From assembly GCA_046331625.1 (NCBI GenBank), contig JAXLQL010000005.1, forward strand, positions 401,039 through 465,038: 64,000 nt of DNA. Direction: 5' to 3'. Source of the stretch: JAXLQL01 sp046331625. Its GTDB lineage: Bacteria > Acidobacteriota > Terriglobia > Bryobacterales > Bryobacteraceae. Positions 25,572-34,447 of this stretch are shown piece after piece. A program made the translations under genes and the position numbers. The notes beneath the pieces are model-generated. The model was not told the DNA's origin, made no database searches, and saw only the letters and a list, made by a program, of their open reading frames with translations. The stretch's first letter is position 1. Every line of letters starts with the position of its first letter.

Positions 25572-26675
25572 TCATTTACCGTTCTTCGGGGCCTGATTCG
25601 GTGGCGGTCCGAGCGTACAAAGCGGATCGCCCAACAGAATGTTCATCCAGCTTAGCGCGGGAATGGAAAGATAGAAGCTCTCACCGAGCGTTCGGCCGGA
25701 GTAGTAGGCGGGCAGAAGGATGTCTGGACGCGGCGTGAAGGCGAGGTAAGGCTCATCGGTGTGCCCCGTGGCTGCCGACGCGCCCTCGTCGAGAAAGTCG
25801 GCCGCCAGGCTTTGCGGCGAGCCCGCGAAGTGCGATTTGTTGTCTTCCCAGGTGCCGAGATTCCAGGCCGCCGGCGGCCGTTCGAGCGTTCGTCCGTCAG
25901 TGGAAACGAACTCGGTTGCGACCGAACCCGGCAGCCAGCGGAAATGGCCGAGGCGCTGTTTCCGGTTCGAATCGTTCGACCCCCAACTGGCGTATCCGAT
26001 CACGTTGGTTTGACCCTCGAGCACGGATTCTGTGTTGTCAAAGATGACGCGTGCAGCAGGCAATCGCAGAGAGGCTCCGGCCAGCCAGCTCTCGCCAGCA
26101 CGAGTGGAGTCATCGCTCTTCTTGTCGAGAATGAAACGGCCCTGGTTCGAAGCGCGTTGGCAATCATCAATCATCCGCTTCACCGTAGCCACGTCATAGG
26201 CGCCCAGCCTCGCCACCATGTAGATGGGGAACTGGCGCTGGTCAAAGCGCCGATCCAGCTTGGCGAAGAATGGGTTGGGAACGCGCCCTTCGAGTGGAAG
26301 TTGACGGCCGAGGCGTAGGGTTGCCAGCGTGGCGAGTTCGGAATCGACGGCGGCCGTGGTCGCTTCGGTTCCGTAGGTACCCTTCACTCGAAGTGGAACG
26401 CCCTTGGTGGTGACAATGTAGGCAACCGGACCGGCAGAGTCGAGACACTTGCGCACAGGCGCCTCAATGTCGCGCCCGTACACGTCCCGGCCCACTGACT
26501 CGTCCACCGGCGTGCGAATGCCACACACACGCGACGGTGGGATCGACCTGCGCCGCGCATAGTACTCGCCGATCTCGGCCGAAACCGGCGAGTTGCGGTT
26601 GACCACCAGCAACAGCGGCTGGGCCGCGGCCACGCCACACAGCGCCAAACCGAGCCATTCCGCCAGCCGGACCAT
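25572..26675 (-). CDS. TIGR03790 family protein, exported
   Basis: 367 residues from the ATG at 26673-26675, which starts a signal peptide (VRLAEWLGLALCGVAAAQP); the frame continues upstream but into the cytochrome gene. It has the TIGR03790 pattern: LLLVVNRNSPVSAEIGEYYA, then IVTTKGVPLRVKGTYG, NVIGYASWGSNDSN and PALSWMNILLGDPL. The family's function is unknown; members are exported and often near PEP-CTERM or protein-sorting genes. It follows the cytochrome c gene by 8 bp and is probably in one operon with it and the downstream isomerase. Confidence 0.85.
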   Translation of the reverse strand: MVRLAEWLGLALCGVAAAQPLLLVVNRNSPVSAEIGEYYARRRSIPPSRVCGIRTPVDESVGRDVYGRDIEAPVRKCLDSAGPVAYIVTTKGVPLRVKGTYGTEATTAAVDSELATLATLRLGRQLPLEGRVPNPFFAKLDRRFDQRQFPIYMVARLGAYDVATVKRMIDDCQRASNQGRFILDKKSDDSTRAGESWLAGASLRLPAARVIFDNTESVLEGQTNVIGYASWGSNDSNRKQRLGHFRWLPGSVATEFVSTDGRTLERPPAAWNLGTWEDNKSHFAGSPQSLAADFLDEGASAATGHTDEPYLAFTPRPDILLPAYYSGRTLGESFYLSIPALSWMNILLGDPLCTLGPPPNQAPKNGK

Positions 26676-26683
26676 CTCAGAGA

Positions 26684-27094
26684 TTACTTCAGGGTCTCGA
26701 GGTAGTCGACGATGGCTTCGGCGTCCTCTTGCTTCATCGTGTAGGTTGGCATCGGCGGGCCAGCCTTGGTCCCTTTGGGAGTCAGCCCGGTGGTGAGGTA
26801 CTTGACGAGCGCCGGCCGGCCGCCCCAACGCGACCACAACCTTCCTCCCGGTGTAATATCGGGCGAGGTCTTGTGCCAGTCTTTGATCGTGGTAAGAGGC
26901 CCGTATTCGAGCACGGCGCCCTTCAGCCACTTGGTTTTGTCGAGTTCGCCAGCCTCGGTTTTGGGAGTGTGGCATTCCTGGCAACGGCCAACTTCTTCGG
27001 CCAGGTACTTGCCACGTTCGACATTCTTGGAATCGGCAGCCAGGGCGACCAGCCCGATGACTACTGCAATCGAAACAGCGAGCAGTTTGCGCAT
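26684..27094 (-). CDS. Exported monohaem cytochrome c
   Basis: 136 residues, signal peptide (RKLLAVSIAVVIGLVALAAD), haem motif CQECH near residue 38 and a probable methionine ligand in PPMPTYTM near the C-terminus. The layout is that of alcohol-dehydrogenase-type or gluconate-dehydrogenase-type small cytochromes (KGTKAGPPMPTY...IVDYLETLK). Leads a probable operon with the TIGR03790 and TIM-barrel genes. The start is 120 bp from the divergent LysR gene, with the phased repeats between. Confidence 0.87.
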   Translation of the reverse strand: MRKLLAVSIAVVIGLVALAADSKNVERGKYLAEEVGRCQECHTPKTEAGELDKTKWLKGAVLEYGPLTTIKDWHKTSPDITPGGRLWSRWGGRPALVKYLTTGLTPKGTKAGPPMPTYTMKQEDAEAIVDYLETLK

Positions 27095-27104
27095 CTATCC
27101 ATCA

Positions 27105-27156
27105 TGCTATAGTTCGCCGCTACGTGCTATACTTCTGCGCCCGGATGCTATAATTC
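27105..27156. promoter_or_regulatory. Three phased direct repeats TGCTATA[GCA]TTC
   Basis: TGCTATAGTTC (27105-27115), TGCTATACTTC (27125-27135) and TGCTATAATTC (27146-27156) are spaced by 20 and 21 bp, close to two helical turns each. The third contains TATAAT, a perfect -10 hexamer. They sit in the 120-bp region between a divergent cytochrome c gene and the LysR gene, so they may be tandem promoters, or binding sites of a regulator lying on one face of the DNA. Confidence 0.6.
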
Positions 27157-27214
27157 GGGCACCGGCGGCAGCGGTGAATCCGCGCACCTTCCGTCACCCA
27201 GGGCAATTCCGCGC

Positions 27215-28138
27215 ATGGACCTCGATCAACTCCACACCTTTCTGGAGATCGTCCGGCTGAAGAGCTTCTCCAAGGCCGCGCAGACTTGTTTCCGAACGCA
27301 ACCCGCCATCAGCGCCCAGGTACGCCAGCTCGAGCAGGAACTGAACACTACGTTGTTCGAACGGTTGGGAACGCGCATCGCCCTGACGCCGGCGGGTAAG
27401 ATCTTCACGGGTTACGCCGAGCAGATTCTCGAGGCTCGCAAACAAGCGCAAAATGCCATCAACGAGCTCGAACGCGCGCCACGCGGCGAGTTGGTGATCG
27501 CCGCCAACGAGGCTACTTGCATCTACGTATTGCCGCAGGTGTTCAGCGAGTACAAGGACCTGTTTCCGAACGTCCAGTTGCAGGTGGAACGCACCTACGG
27601 TAACCGGATCGTGGAAGCGGTGGTGGAGAATCAGGCCGACTTCGGCATCACGCAACTGCCGGTAGCCGATAAGCGGATTCAGGTGGTGAAGATCTTCTCA
27701 GATCAGATCAAGCTCCTGGTTCCGCACGGGCACGCGTTGGCCGGCTTGCCCGAGATCGCGCCGCGCGATTTGGTGGGTTACCCCATTTTGATGCCTAAGT
27801 CTGGCACCACCCGGTCACGCATCAACGAGTGGCTGGAATTGGTGGAGGCCGATCTGCAAGTCTCGATGGAACTCGACGCCACCGAGATGATCAAGCGCTT
27901 CGTGATGGCTGGGCTCGGGGTATCGTTCATGGCCTCGGCGCATTGCGAGGAAGAAGTGAAGGCCGGAAAGCTGGTTGCGGTTCCCCTTGGGCCGGAACCG
28001 ATGGTGCGCAGTGTTGGCCTGGTATACAGGAAGGATAAGTCGTTTTCGAAGGCGGGACTGGGGTTCATCCAGGTGATTCTCGATCACGCCGAGGACGAAA
28101 GCTTGACTGCGCCGCCGCTGGCGGTTGCACGGAGATGA
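27215..28138 (+). CDS. LysR-family transcriptional regulator (CysB/Cbl-like group)
   Basis: 307 residues. N-terminal winged helix (MDLDQLHTFLEIVRLKSFSK, then TQPAISAQVRQLEQEL) is canonical; the effector domain has YVLPQVFSEYKDLFPNVQLQ and GVSFMASAHCEEEVKAGKL. The effector is unknown. It is divergent from a cytochrome c gene, its possible target. The intergenic region carries three phased direct repeats. A small transmembrane-tailed protein follows after 27 bp. Confidence 0.92.
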   Translation: MDLDQLHTFLEIVRLKSFSKAAQTCFRTQPAISAQVRQLEQELNTTLFERLGTRIALTPAGKIFTGYAEQILEARKQAQNAINELERAPRGELVIAANEATCIYVLPQVFSEYKDLFPNVQLQVERTYGNRIVEAVVENQADFGITQLPVADKRIQVVKIFSDQIKLLVPHGHALAGLPEIAPRDLVGYPILMPKSGTTRSRINEWLELVEADLQVSMELDATEMIKRFVMAGLGVSFMASAHCEEEVKAGKLVAVPLGPEPMVRSVGLVYRKDKSFSKAGLGFIQVILDHAEDESLTAPPLAVARR

Positions 28139-28164
28139 TGCATCGTAGAGGATAGGGGTAGGGC

Positions 28165-28509
28165 ATGGAGACGGTAACGGCAAAGTGGTCGGCAGTGATC
28201 ATCGCCACGGGCGAGAAAACGAGAATGTACTCGTCTGTTTCGGACGTGCCGCCCGAGTTGCGCCGTCAGCTCGAGACCGCGATGCAACGGGAAGACGCGG
28301 CAACGATCGTCATCGCCGACGAATCGGGCCGCCGCGAATTGATTCGCGCGTTCCGGGGTGAGTCGCCGAGTTTGCGGGCAAGTCTCCGCCGTTTCGCCGA
28401 GGCGGGTGGCCGCACGCGGTGGTTGTCGCGTTGGCCGCTCAACCGGATCGCAGCGGCCGCGTTGGTCGCCGCGGCTGTGGCGGCTTCCTGCTGGATCGCA
28501 CTCAAATAA
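28165..28509 (+). CDS. Small protein with C-terminal membrane anchor, unknown function
   Basis: 114 residues. A soluble N-terminal part of about 88 residues (TVTAKWSAVIIATGEKTRMY) ends in one hydrophobic helix (RIAAAALVAAAVAASCWIAL) at the extreme C-terminus, so it is tail-anchored. A GGGGTAGGGC stretch just before the ATG could be the ribosome binding site. No family recognised. It follows the LysR gene and precedes a PilZ protein. Confidence 0.7.
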   Translation: METVTAKWSAVIIATGEKTRMYSSVSDVPPELRRQLETAMQREDAATIVIADESGRRELIRAFRGESPSLRASLRRFAEAGGRTRWLSRWPLNRIAAAALVAAAVAASCWIALK

Positions 28510-28550
28510 AATCCTCAAACTGCTGCCCGCGCGTCCGATGAGTCCATCGG

Positions 28551-28895
28551 ATGGAGAGAAGGTCCGATGCGCGAAAACGGGTGGAGATCCCGGCGAAGCT
28601 GACCGTCCTTGGGGATCTGACGTACGCGATCGAGGCGGTGGTCGAGAATAGGTCGGGCAACGGCATGCGTTTGCGGCTTGGTCACGGGGTAGCCCGCGAG
28701 ATCGCGGTAGACACAGCCGTGCGCGTCGATTTCGAAGACTCGCTTGCGCTCGGAGAAGTCTGCTATTGCCAAAGCACTGGCGATGGCTATGCCCTGGGCG
28801 TCCAGATCGAACAAACCTTGTCGCATCTGTCCGGCGTCGAAGCACTGATGCGCCGATTCGGCGCCGACGATTCCTTGCCCAGGGCTCCCGCGTGA
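28551..28895 (+). CDS. PilZ-domain protein
   Basis: 114 residues. The PilZ c-di-GMP-binding signature is recognisable: RRSDARKRVEIPAKLTV (RxxxR) at the N-terminus and VENRSGNGMRLRLG in place of the usual [D/N]xSxxG, with a short beta-barrel afterwards. It would act as a c-di-GMP effector; flagellar and pilus genes elsewhere in the window are possible targets, but no link is shown. Confidence 0.82.
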   Translation: MERRSDARKRVEIPAKLTVLGDLTYAIEAVVENRSGNGMRLRLGHGVAREIAVDTAVRVDFEDSLALGEVCYCQSTGDGYALGVQIEQTLSHLSGVEALMRRFGADDSLPRAPA

Positions 28896-28937
28896 TTCCG
28901 GCTCCGGTTGGCGAACGGCTGCTATCTTAGGCTAAGC

Positions 28938-29816
28938 ATGCCTCAGAAAGTCGCCATTTTCGGCGGCGCCGGACAACTCGGCGTAGAGCTCGTTCGCGTC
29001 TTTTCCGCAGCCGGCGATCAGGTCCGGCCGCTCACTCGTGCCGATCTCGACATTACCGATCCGGCCCAAGTCGAGACTCACCTGACATCCTTTGACCCGG
29101 ACTTGGTCCTCAATGCCGCGGCTTACAATATGGTCGACGTCGCGGAAAAGGAGCCCCGCGCGGCGTTCGAAGTGAATGGGCTGGCTGTCCGCAGCCTTGC
29201 GATGGTCTGCCGCCAGATCGACGCGCGGCTGGTTCACTTCTCGACCGACTACGTGTTCGATGGGACTGCTGGCCGGCCCTACACAGAACAAGATCCGACC
29301 CACCCGCTGGGCGCCTACGCCGTTTCGAAGCTCGCGGGCGAGCTCTATGCGCAGGCCTACCTCGAAGCACCCCTGGTGATTCGCACCTCGGGCGTGTTCG
29401 GGCCCGGAGGGTTGCGTACGGCTCGCGGCAACTTCATCGAACTGATGCTGCGCCTGGCGGCGGGTGGCCAAACGATCCGGGTTGTGGAAGATCACGTCGC
29501 CTCGCCCACATACGCTCCCGCTTTGGCGGAACGAACATTCGAACTCGTTCGCCGGGGCCTGACGGGCGTTTACCATGTCGGCGGCGGGAGGCCCATTTCC
29601 TGGTACGCCTATGCCAAGCTGATCTTCGGGCTGGCCGGGCTCAGTCCGGAATTGCGCGCCACCAATGAGCGCGAGTATCGCACCGCGGCGCGCCGTCCGA
29701 AGTTCTCGGCCCTTTCGAACTCGAAGATGGAAGCCGCGGGCTTGGATCCAATGCCCACGCTCGAGCAGGCCGTCACCGCCTACCTCGAAGCACGCAAGAA
29801 GATCGTGGGGAATTGA
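28938..29816 (+). CDS. dTDP-4-dehydrorhamnose reductase-like (RmlD family)
   Basis: 292 residues from the ATG at 28938, matching the usual N-terminus: KVAIFGGAGQLGVELVRVF (NAD(P)-binding GxxGxxG). Further hallmarks are DLVLNAAAYNMVDVAEKEP, STDYVFDGTAGRPYTE, the YxxxK catalytic pair in YAVSKLAGELYA, and RTSGVFGPGG. These reduce dTDP-4-keto-rhamnose to dTDP-L-rhamnose. No rmlABC genes lie nearby, so another 4-keto-sugar could be the substrate. Confidence 0.9.
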   Translation: MPQKVAIFGGAGQLGVELVRVFSAAGDQVRPLTRADLDITDPAQVETHLTSFDPDLVLNAAAYNMVDVAEKEPRAAFEVNGLAVRSLAMVCRQIDARLVHFSTDYVFDGTAGRPYTEQDPTHPLGAYAVSKLAGELYAQAYLEAPLVIRTSGVFGPGGLRTARGNFIELMLRLAAGGQTIRVVEDHVASPTYAPALAERTFELVRRGLTGVYHVGGGRPISWYAYAKLIFGLAGLSPELRATNEREYRTAARRPKFSALSNSKMEAAGLDPMPTLEQAVTAYLEARKKIVGN

Positions 29817-29887
29817 CGAGCGGCGACGATCGGTGACGTAGTACCCGACTATCGCATAGGATAGACTAGGGTTTATGCTCTATGGGC

Positions 29888-29917
29888 TTGTGAATTCGCA
29901 GCCGATAGATGTATGCT
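29888..29917 (+). promoter_or_regulatory. Putative sigma-70-type promoter of the SPOR-lipA-lnt operon
   Basis: TTGTGA (29888-29893) and TATGCT (29912-29917) are spaced by 18 bp, about 60 bp ahead of the SPOR-protein start. Spacing and -35 are near the consensus; the -10 is a weak match. No other promoter is obvious in the 160-bp gap after the RmlD-type gene. Confidence 0.35.
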
Positions 29918-29978
29918 CGGGTTAAGGCGACTCGCCAAGGCCAGACGTGGAAAATGGCCACTCAAAAAGGACAGACTG

Positions 29979-30743
29979 ATGCCGACGAACGAAGAAGGGG
30001 AATTTGAACTTGTACTGGGTAACAAACAGTTGCTCAGTGTGTTCTTCCTGGTAGTGCTGCTGCTCGCCGTATTTTTCTCGATGGGATATCTGGCTGGCCG
30101 CTACACGGCGCCGAATACCACAACTGTCGCCGCCACGCGGCCTCTGGTGGTGGACGCCGGGACACCGACAAGCCTCTCCGATCCGACGCGCCCGAGCCCG
30201 AGCAATCCTACGACAATCGATCCACCGAAGAAGAGCGACTCCTCCTCCTCGTCCTCGGCTGTCGACTTGATGATTCCCGACAAGCGCGTGGATCCTTTCG
30301 CTAAGAAGGGTACCGAGACTGCGAGTACGAAAGAAGAGAAGAGGAGCGTCGTAGCGGCCGAGGGTCCGAAGACGGGCAAGATCGAGCCTGCAATTCCCGC
30401 TCCCACCAAGGCGGACAAGCCGAAGGTCGAGACTGCCAAGGTGGAGCCTCCCAAGCCCACTCCCAAACCAGTTGAGCCGCCACCGGCGCCTGCCTCATCC
30501 GGCGGCGCTTATCCGTCCGCCCGCGGCGGTACGTTCCTGCAAGTGGCCGCGGCGAAGCAGCCCGAGGCCAACGTTTTGCTGAACAGCCTTTCGAAGAAAG
30601 GTTTCCCCGTTGCGACGCAAGAAGTTCCCGGCAAGGATCTGGTTCGCGTGATGGTGGGTCCGCTCAAGGATTCCGCCGCGACCGACAGCGCCTTGCAGCA
30701 ATTGAAGTCGAACGGATTCAGCCCGATCGTCAAGAAGCTTTGA
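29979..30743 (+). CDS. SPOR-domain membrane protein
   Basis: 254 residues from the ATG at 29979, preceded by AAGGA at a normal distance. One membrane helix (residues about 19-40, LLSVFFLVVLLLAVFFSMGY), then a long Pro/Lys/Ser-rich linker (SSSSSS; PKPTPKPVEPPPAPASS) and a C-terminal SPOR-type domain (TFLQVAAAKQPEANVLLNSL; MVGPLKDSAATDSALQQL) that binds denuded peptidoglycan at septa. Its stop overlaps the TTG start of lipA (TTGA). It may be a divisome or septal protein. Confidence 0.87.
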   Translation: MPTNEEGEFELVLGNKQLLSVFFLVVLLLAVFFSMGYLAGRYTAPNTTTVAATRPLVVDAGTPTSLSDPTRPSPSNPTTIDPPKKSDSSSSSSAVDLMIPDKRVDPFAKKGTETASTKEEKRSVVAAEGPKTGKIEPAIPAPTKADKPKVETAKVEPPKPTPKPVEPPPAPASSGGAYPSARGGTFLQVAAAKQPEANVLLNSLSKKGFPVATQEVPGKDLVRVMVGPLKDSAATDSALQQLKSNGFSPIVKKL

Positions 30744-31690
30744 CCGGACCCGGCCTCGTCCAAATCGAAAATGCTCTCCCGCCCGGAGGCCGTGCTGTGC
30801 GAGGCCGCCTTCCCGAGTGGCTGCGCAAACCGATCACACATTTCCCGGCGGTCACGGCGCTCCAGCGCCAGCTTCGCGAGCGGCATCTCCACACAGTCTG
30901 CGAGTCGGCTCGCTGCCCGAATATCCACGAGTGCTTCCATCGCGGCCAAGCCACGTTCATGATCCTGGGCAACCTGTGCACACGGGGCTGCGGATTCTGC
31001 TCGGTCCCCAAGGGATCGCGCGAGAAGCACGAGTTTTCGCTCGACGCATCCGAACCGGCCGAGGTGGGGCGAATGGCGGCGGCGATGAATCTGCGGTACG
31101 TGGTGATCACCAGCGTGAACCGCGACGACATGCCCGATGGCGGGTCGCAACATTTCGCCGAGACCGTCCGCTCGGTGCGAACCGCGCTGCCGCAAGCTCG
31201 CATCGAAGTGCTGACGCCGGATTTCCAAGGCAACCTCGACGCGGTGCGGCGCGTGCTCGATGCGGGGCCCGACGTGTTCAATCACAACATGGAGACCGTG
31301 CGGCGGCTCTACCGGCGTGTGCGTCCCCAAGCCGATTACGAGCAGTCGCTGCGTGTACTGCGCGCCGCCAAGGAGCATCGTCCAGACGTGTTGACGAAGT
31401 CGGGCCTGATGGTGGGGCTCGGTGAGTCGCACGACGAGGTTCACGAGTTGCTCGCAGACCTGCGTCAGCACGCGCTGGCTGACGTTGCCACCATCGGACA
31501 ATACTTGCAGCCCACGCGCCGAAATCTTCCCGTAATTCGCTACGTGACGCCAGCGGAGTTCGACGCCTACCGCGACGAAGGCTTGGCCCGCGGCTTCAAG
31601 ATGGTTTTCAGCGGACCATTCGTGCGCAGCTCCTACATGGCCGACAAGGTGAGCGAAGAAGCCGCCGCCGGGGGAGACCACCTGCTTTGA
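30740..31690 (+). CDS. lipA: Lipoyl synthase
   Basis: 316 residues with both iron-sulfur motifs: the auxiliary cluster C54-x4-C59-x5-C65 (CESARCPN) and the radical-SAM CTRGCGFC (C80, C84, C87), plus the C-terminal RSSY that binds the auxiliary cluster. It inserts two sulfurs into octanoyl groups to make lipoate, using SAM. The start is TTG and overlaps the SPOR stop; the stop overlaps the TTG start of lnt. No lipB is seen here. Confidence 0.97.
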   Translation: MTGPGLVQIENALPPGGRAVRGRLPEWLRKPITHFPAVTALQRQLRERHLHTVCESARCPNIHECFHRGQATFMILGNLCTRGCGFCSVPKGSREKHEFSLDASEPAEVGRMAAAMNLRYVVITSVNRDDMPDGGSQHFAETVRSVRTALPQARIEVLTPDFQGNLDAVRRVLDAGPDVFNHNMETVRRLYRRVRPQADYEQSLRVLRAAKEHRPDVLTKSGLMVGLGESHDEVHELLADLRQHALADVATIGQYLQPTRRNLPVIRYVTPAEFDAYRDEGLARGFKMVFSGPFVRSSYMADKVSEEAAAGGDHLL

Positions 31691-33168
31691 ACTGGGCTTT
31701 AGCCGCGCTCTCGGCGGTGCTCTCGGTGCTCTTGTTCCCGGAGTGGAACATCCACCTCTTCGCACCAGTCGCGCTGGCTCCTCTGCTGGTGGCAGCAGCG
31801 CGTGAACCGAGTTGGAAGCGGCGTGCGCTGTTCGGCGAACTCGCAGGCTTCCTCTACTGGCTCGGAGTCTGCAATTGGACCGAATGGGTGCTCGAGCATC
31901 ACGGCGCCATGGATCGCCCTCTCGCTCTTCTCGCCTTGGTCTTGATGTGCGTGGTGAAGGGGGCACTATGGTCGCTATTCACTGTGCTCGCCGGACCCAT
32001 CATGCGCAAGCCCTGGGCTGTTCCCGCCATAGCCGCACTGTGGACCGGCATCGAGCGATTGAACTCGCCCCAAGGCTTCGCTTGGCTCACCTTGGGCAAT
32101 GCTGGAATCGAGATGGGGATCCCGCTGCGTCTTGCTCCGTACACCGGCGTCTACGGACTGTCGTTCGTGTTCGCGATGCTCGGCGCGGCAGTGGCGGTGG
32201 TGGTGCTGCGGCGCCCGCGCTTCGAATTGGCGCCGGCCGCCGTCCTAGCCGGACTGTTCGCGCTGCCTGCGATCCCTGACGAATGGAAGGTAACCGAAGA
32301 GGCGGTGGCGCTGCAACCGAACGTTCCGCAGAGCGAGCACATCGACGCGCGCCGCATGGCGCTGATGCTCAACCAGATGGTGGCAAGCACGGCCGCTGTC
32401 GCGCTGGACCCCGAGCGTCCGCATCCGCCGCTGCTGCTGTGGCCCGAATCTCCAGCGCCGCTCTACTTCGAAGCCGACGCCGGGTTCCGCCAAGAGGTGC
32501 AACGGCTCGCCCGGCTCGCCAAGTCGTCGTTTCTATTCGGCACCGTACTCTTCACGCCCGGCGGTGCACCGCTCAATTCGGCGCAGATGGTGGGCCCCGA
32601 AGGCAACCCGGTTGCACGCTACGACAAGATGTACCTGGTGCCATTCGGCGAATTCATACCACCGATGTTCGGTTGGATCAACCGGATCACGCAAGAAGCG
32701 GGCGACTTCGAACCCGGCACGCGATTTCAAGTGATGTCCGCGGCAGGCCACGGCGTGGGTGCGTTCATCTGCTACGAGTCGGCGTTTCCGCATCTGGTGC
32801 GGCGATTCGCCGAAGGCGGCGGCGAAGTGCTGGTAAACATGACCAACGATGGATACTTCGGGCGCTCGGCCGCGCGTCAACAACACCTGTTGCTCGCCCG
32901 CATGCGTGCCGTGGAGAACCGGCGATGGCTGCTGCGGCCGACCAATGACGGCTACACCGCTGCGATTGACCCCGCGGGCCGCGTTCGCGCGCGCCTCGAA
33001 CCGTTCCAGGCCACGGCCGGCCGATTGGGCTTTTCCTGGATCCGCGAAAACACGCTGTACTCGCGATACGGCGACTGGTTCGCGTGGGGCTGCCTGGCGC
33101 TCGGACTCGGACTGTACCTGGCCGCTCTTTTGCCTTCGAAGCCCCGTGTGCCACAATCGAGGCAATGA
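31687..33168 (+). CDS. lnt: Apolipoprotein N-acyltransferase
   Basis: 493 residues, TTG start coupled to lipA. An N-terminal set of membrane helices is followed by the nitrilase-like domain with the catalytic triad candidates Glu254 (WPESPAP), Lys314 (YDKMYLVPFGEFIP) and Cys362 (FICYESAFP), and a last helix (LALGLGLYLAALL). It adds the third acyl chain to lipoproteins in the inner membrane. The lipoprotein-like gene after it is coupled through ATGA. Confidence 0.96.
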   Translation: MNWALAALSAVLSVLLFPEWNIHLFAPVALAPLLVAAAREPSWKRRALFGELAGFLYWLGVCNWTEWVLEHHGAMDRPLALLALVLMCVVKGALWSLFTVLAGPIMRKPWAVPAIAALWTGIERLNSPQGFAWLTLGNAGIEMGIPLRLAPYTGVYGLSFVFAMLGAAVAVVVLRRPRFELAPAAVLAGLFALPAIPDEWKVTEEAVALQPNVPQSEHIDARRMALMLNQMVASTAAVALDPERPHPPLLLWPESPAPLYFEADAGFRQEVQRLARLAKSSFLFGTVLFTPGGAPLNSAQMVGPEGNPVARYDKMYLVPFGEFIPPMFGWINRITQEAGDFEPGTRFQVMSAAGHGVGAFICYESAFPHLVRRFAEGGGEVLVNMTNDGYFGRSAARQQHLLLARMRAVENRRWLLRPTNDGYTAAIDPAGRVRARLEPFQATAGRLGFSWIRENTLYSRYGDWFAWGCLALGLGLYLAALLPSKPRVPQSRQ

Positions 33169-34091
33169 CTGCCGACATGCTTCCGAGGGGCCGCACTCTC
33201 GCCCTGGCGTGCTTCATAGCTGTGCTGGTTGGATGCGGGGGCACCGGTCCGCGAAGCATTCTCGATGCGTCTCTCGCCGATCTGGTTCCGAACGACGCGA
33301 TTCGACTGGTCGATCTCCGCGTCGACCGCCTCAAGACCTCACCCGTCTATGACCGCTTCAAGCCGCTGCTCGAGCAGCAGTCGCTCGAAGGCTTGGCCAA
33401 GGAGACAGGCTTCGACCCGCGCAAGGATCTCGACGAGGTGTTGCTGGTCTCCGATGGCAAGGGCATGTTCGGCCTTGCGCGCGGCCGCTTTGATCGCGCT
33501 TCGATCGAGAAGCGGCTCGCCGAGTCCGGAGCCAAGCGGGCAGACGTGGGCAGCGTCGTGGCGTTCGCGCTCGGCCAGCGGCTGGTCGCGCTGCCGGCCG
33601 CGACCGTGATCGCCGGAGGCGACGACGCGATCGTGCGGGCCGCCCTCGATCGCGCGGCGAAGAAGCAGCCATTCCCGGCTCACTTGGCGAAGTTGATGAA
33701 CCCCGTGCCCGCGGGCGCCCACGCGTGGGCCGTGAGTTATGGTGCGCTCGAAGTGCCCGGCGATGCGGGCGGTCCGGCGGCTAATGTCGCGAAGATTCTC
33801 GGCTCGGTGGATACGGGAACGCTGTGGGCGGACCTGTCGCGCGGCGTGCGGCTCGGAGCAGTCGGCACGGCCTCCGACGAGGCGGGAGCGAAGAAACTGC
33901 ATGGGGCGATGCGCGGCATCGTCGGGCTGGGGCGGCTCTCGATCCCGGATGGCAAAGAGGATCTCAAGAAGGTCTTTGACGCTGTCGACATTCGGCAGGA
34001 ATCGAAGCAGGTGCGGCTATCCGCCGATGTGCCGCTCGAAGCAGTGAACGAGATTGCGGACATGCTCGCCAAGTTCGGCCGCGGGAACTGA
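33165..34091 (+). CDS. Putative lipoprotein of unknown function
   Basis: 308 residues from the ATG at 33165 (ATGA overlap with lnt). A signal with a lipobox-like LVGC (TLALACFIAVLVGCGG) is followed by a mixed alpha/beta domain (DASLADLVPNDAIRLVDLRV; VRLGAVGTASDEAGAKKLHG). No recognised family; DUF3352-type proteins are somewhat similar. Being last in the SPOR-lipA-lnt unit, its maturation would rely on the upstream Lnt. Confidence 0.78.
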   Translation: MTADMLPRGRTLALACFIAVLVGCGGTGPRSILDASLADLVPNDAIRLVDLRVDRLKTSPVYDRFKPLLEQQSLEGLAKETGFDPRKDLDEVLLVSDGKGMFGLARGRFDRASIEKRLAESGAKRADVGSVVAFALGQRLVALPAATVIAGGDDAIVRAALDRAAKKQPFPAHLAKLMNPVPAGAHAWAVSYGALEVPGDAGGPAANVAKILGSVDTGTLWADLSRGVRLGAVGTASDEAGAKKLHGAMRGIVGLGRLSIPDGKEDLKKVFDAVDIRQESKQVRLSADVPLEAVNEIADMLAKFGRGN

Positions 34092-34447
34092 GGCCTTCGG
34101 GCCGGCGTTGGCTTCAGCGTGACTCCGATATCGGCAGTTCGCCGCGCAGGGTGGGCTTTTGCCAGCGTGGGATTTCAGTCCCGCCACTCGGGCACGAGTT
34201 TCAAAGGCCCTTGGATCGGCACACTGCCGCACATCAGGCTTGCTCTTGGTCAGCCGCCGTCGACATTTCGCTTCGGATCGGAGCAAGTGCACCTCTGCAC
34301 CGGGCGCGTCCCTCAGCACCGCGGCCGCGCCAACGGACTCGCGCGCTGCAACTCGAACATCTCTGGCGCCAGATCCGACTGCGGCCCCCGGGAATCTTCG
34401 TCTAAAGGTTCTACGGTGTTTCGCCGATAAGGTCCCTGGAGGGTGGC
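34092..34447. other. 356-bp gap with a palindrome copy
   Basis: No convincing gene in either strand. It contains copy B of the dispersed palindrome at 34151-34189 and a GATATCGG palindromic stretch before it. The bactofilin-like gene begins at 34448 with a GGAGGG ribosome binding site a few bases upstream. Confidence 0.4.
34151..34189. repeat. Dispersed double-hairpin palindrome, copy B (degenerate)
   Basis: GTGGGCTTTTGCCAGC followed by GTGGGATTTCAGTCCCGC; the order and spacing of the two hairpins match the other copies, but the first stem is eroded. It lies in a gap between two co-directional genes. Confidence 0.65.

Noticed and set aside
30509..31966. 485-residue open frame on the minus strand
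   Set aside because: Antisense to lipA, which has all its iron-sulfur motifs.
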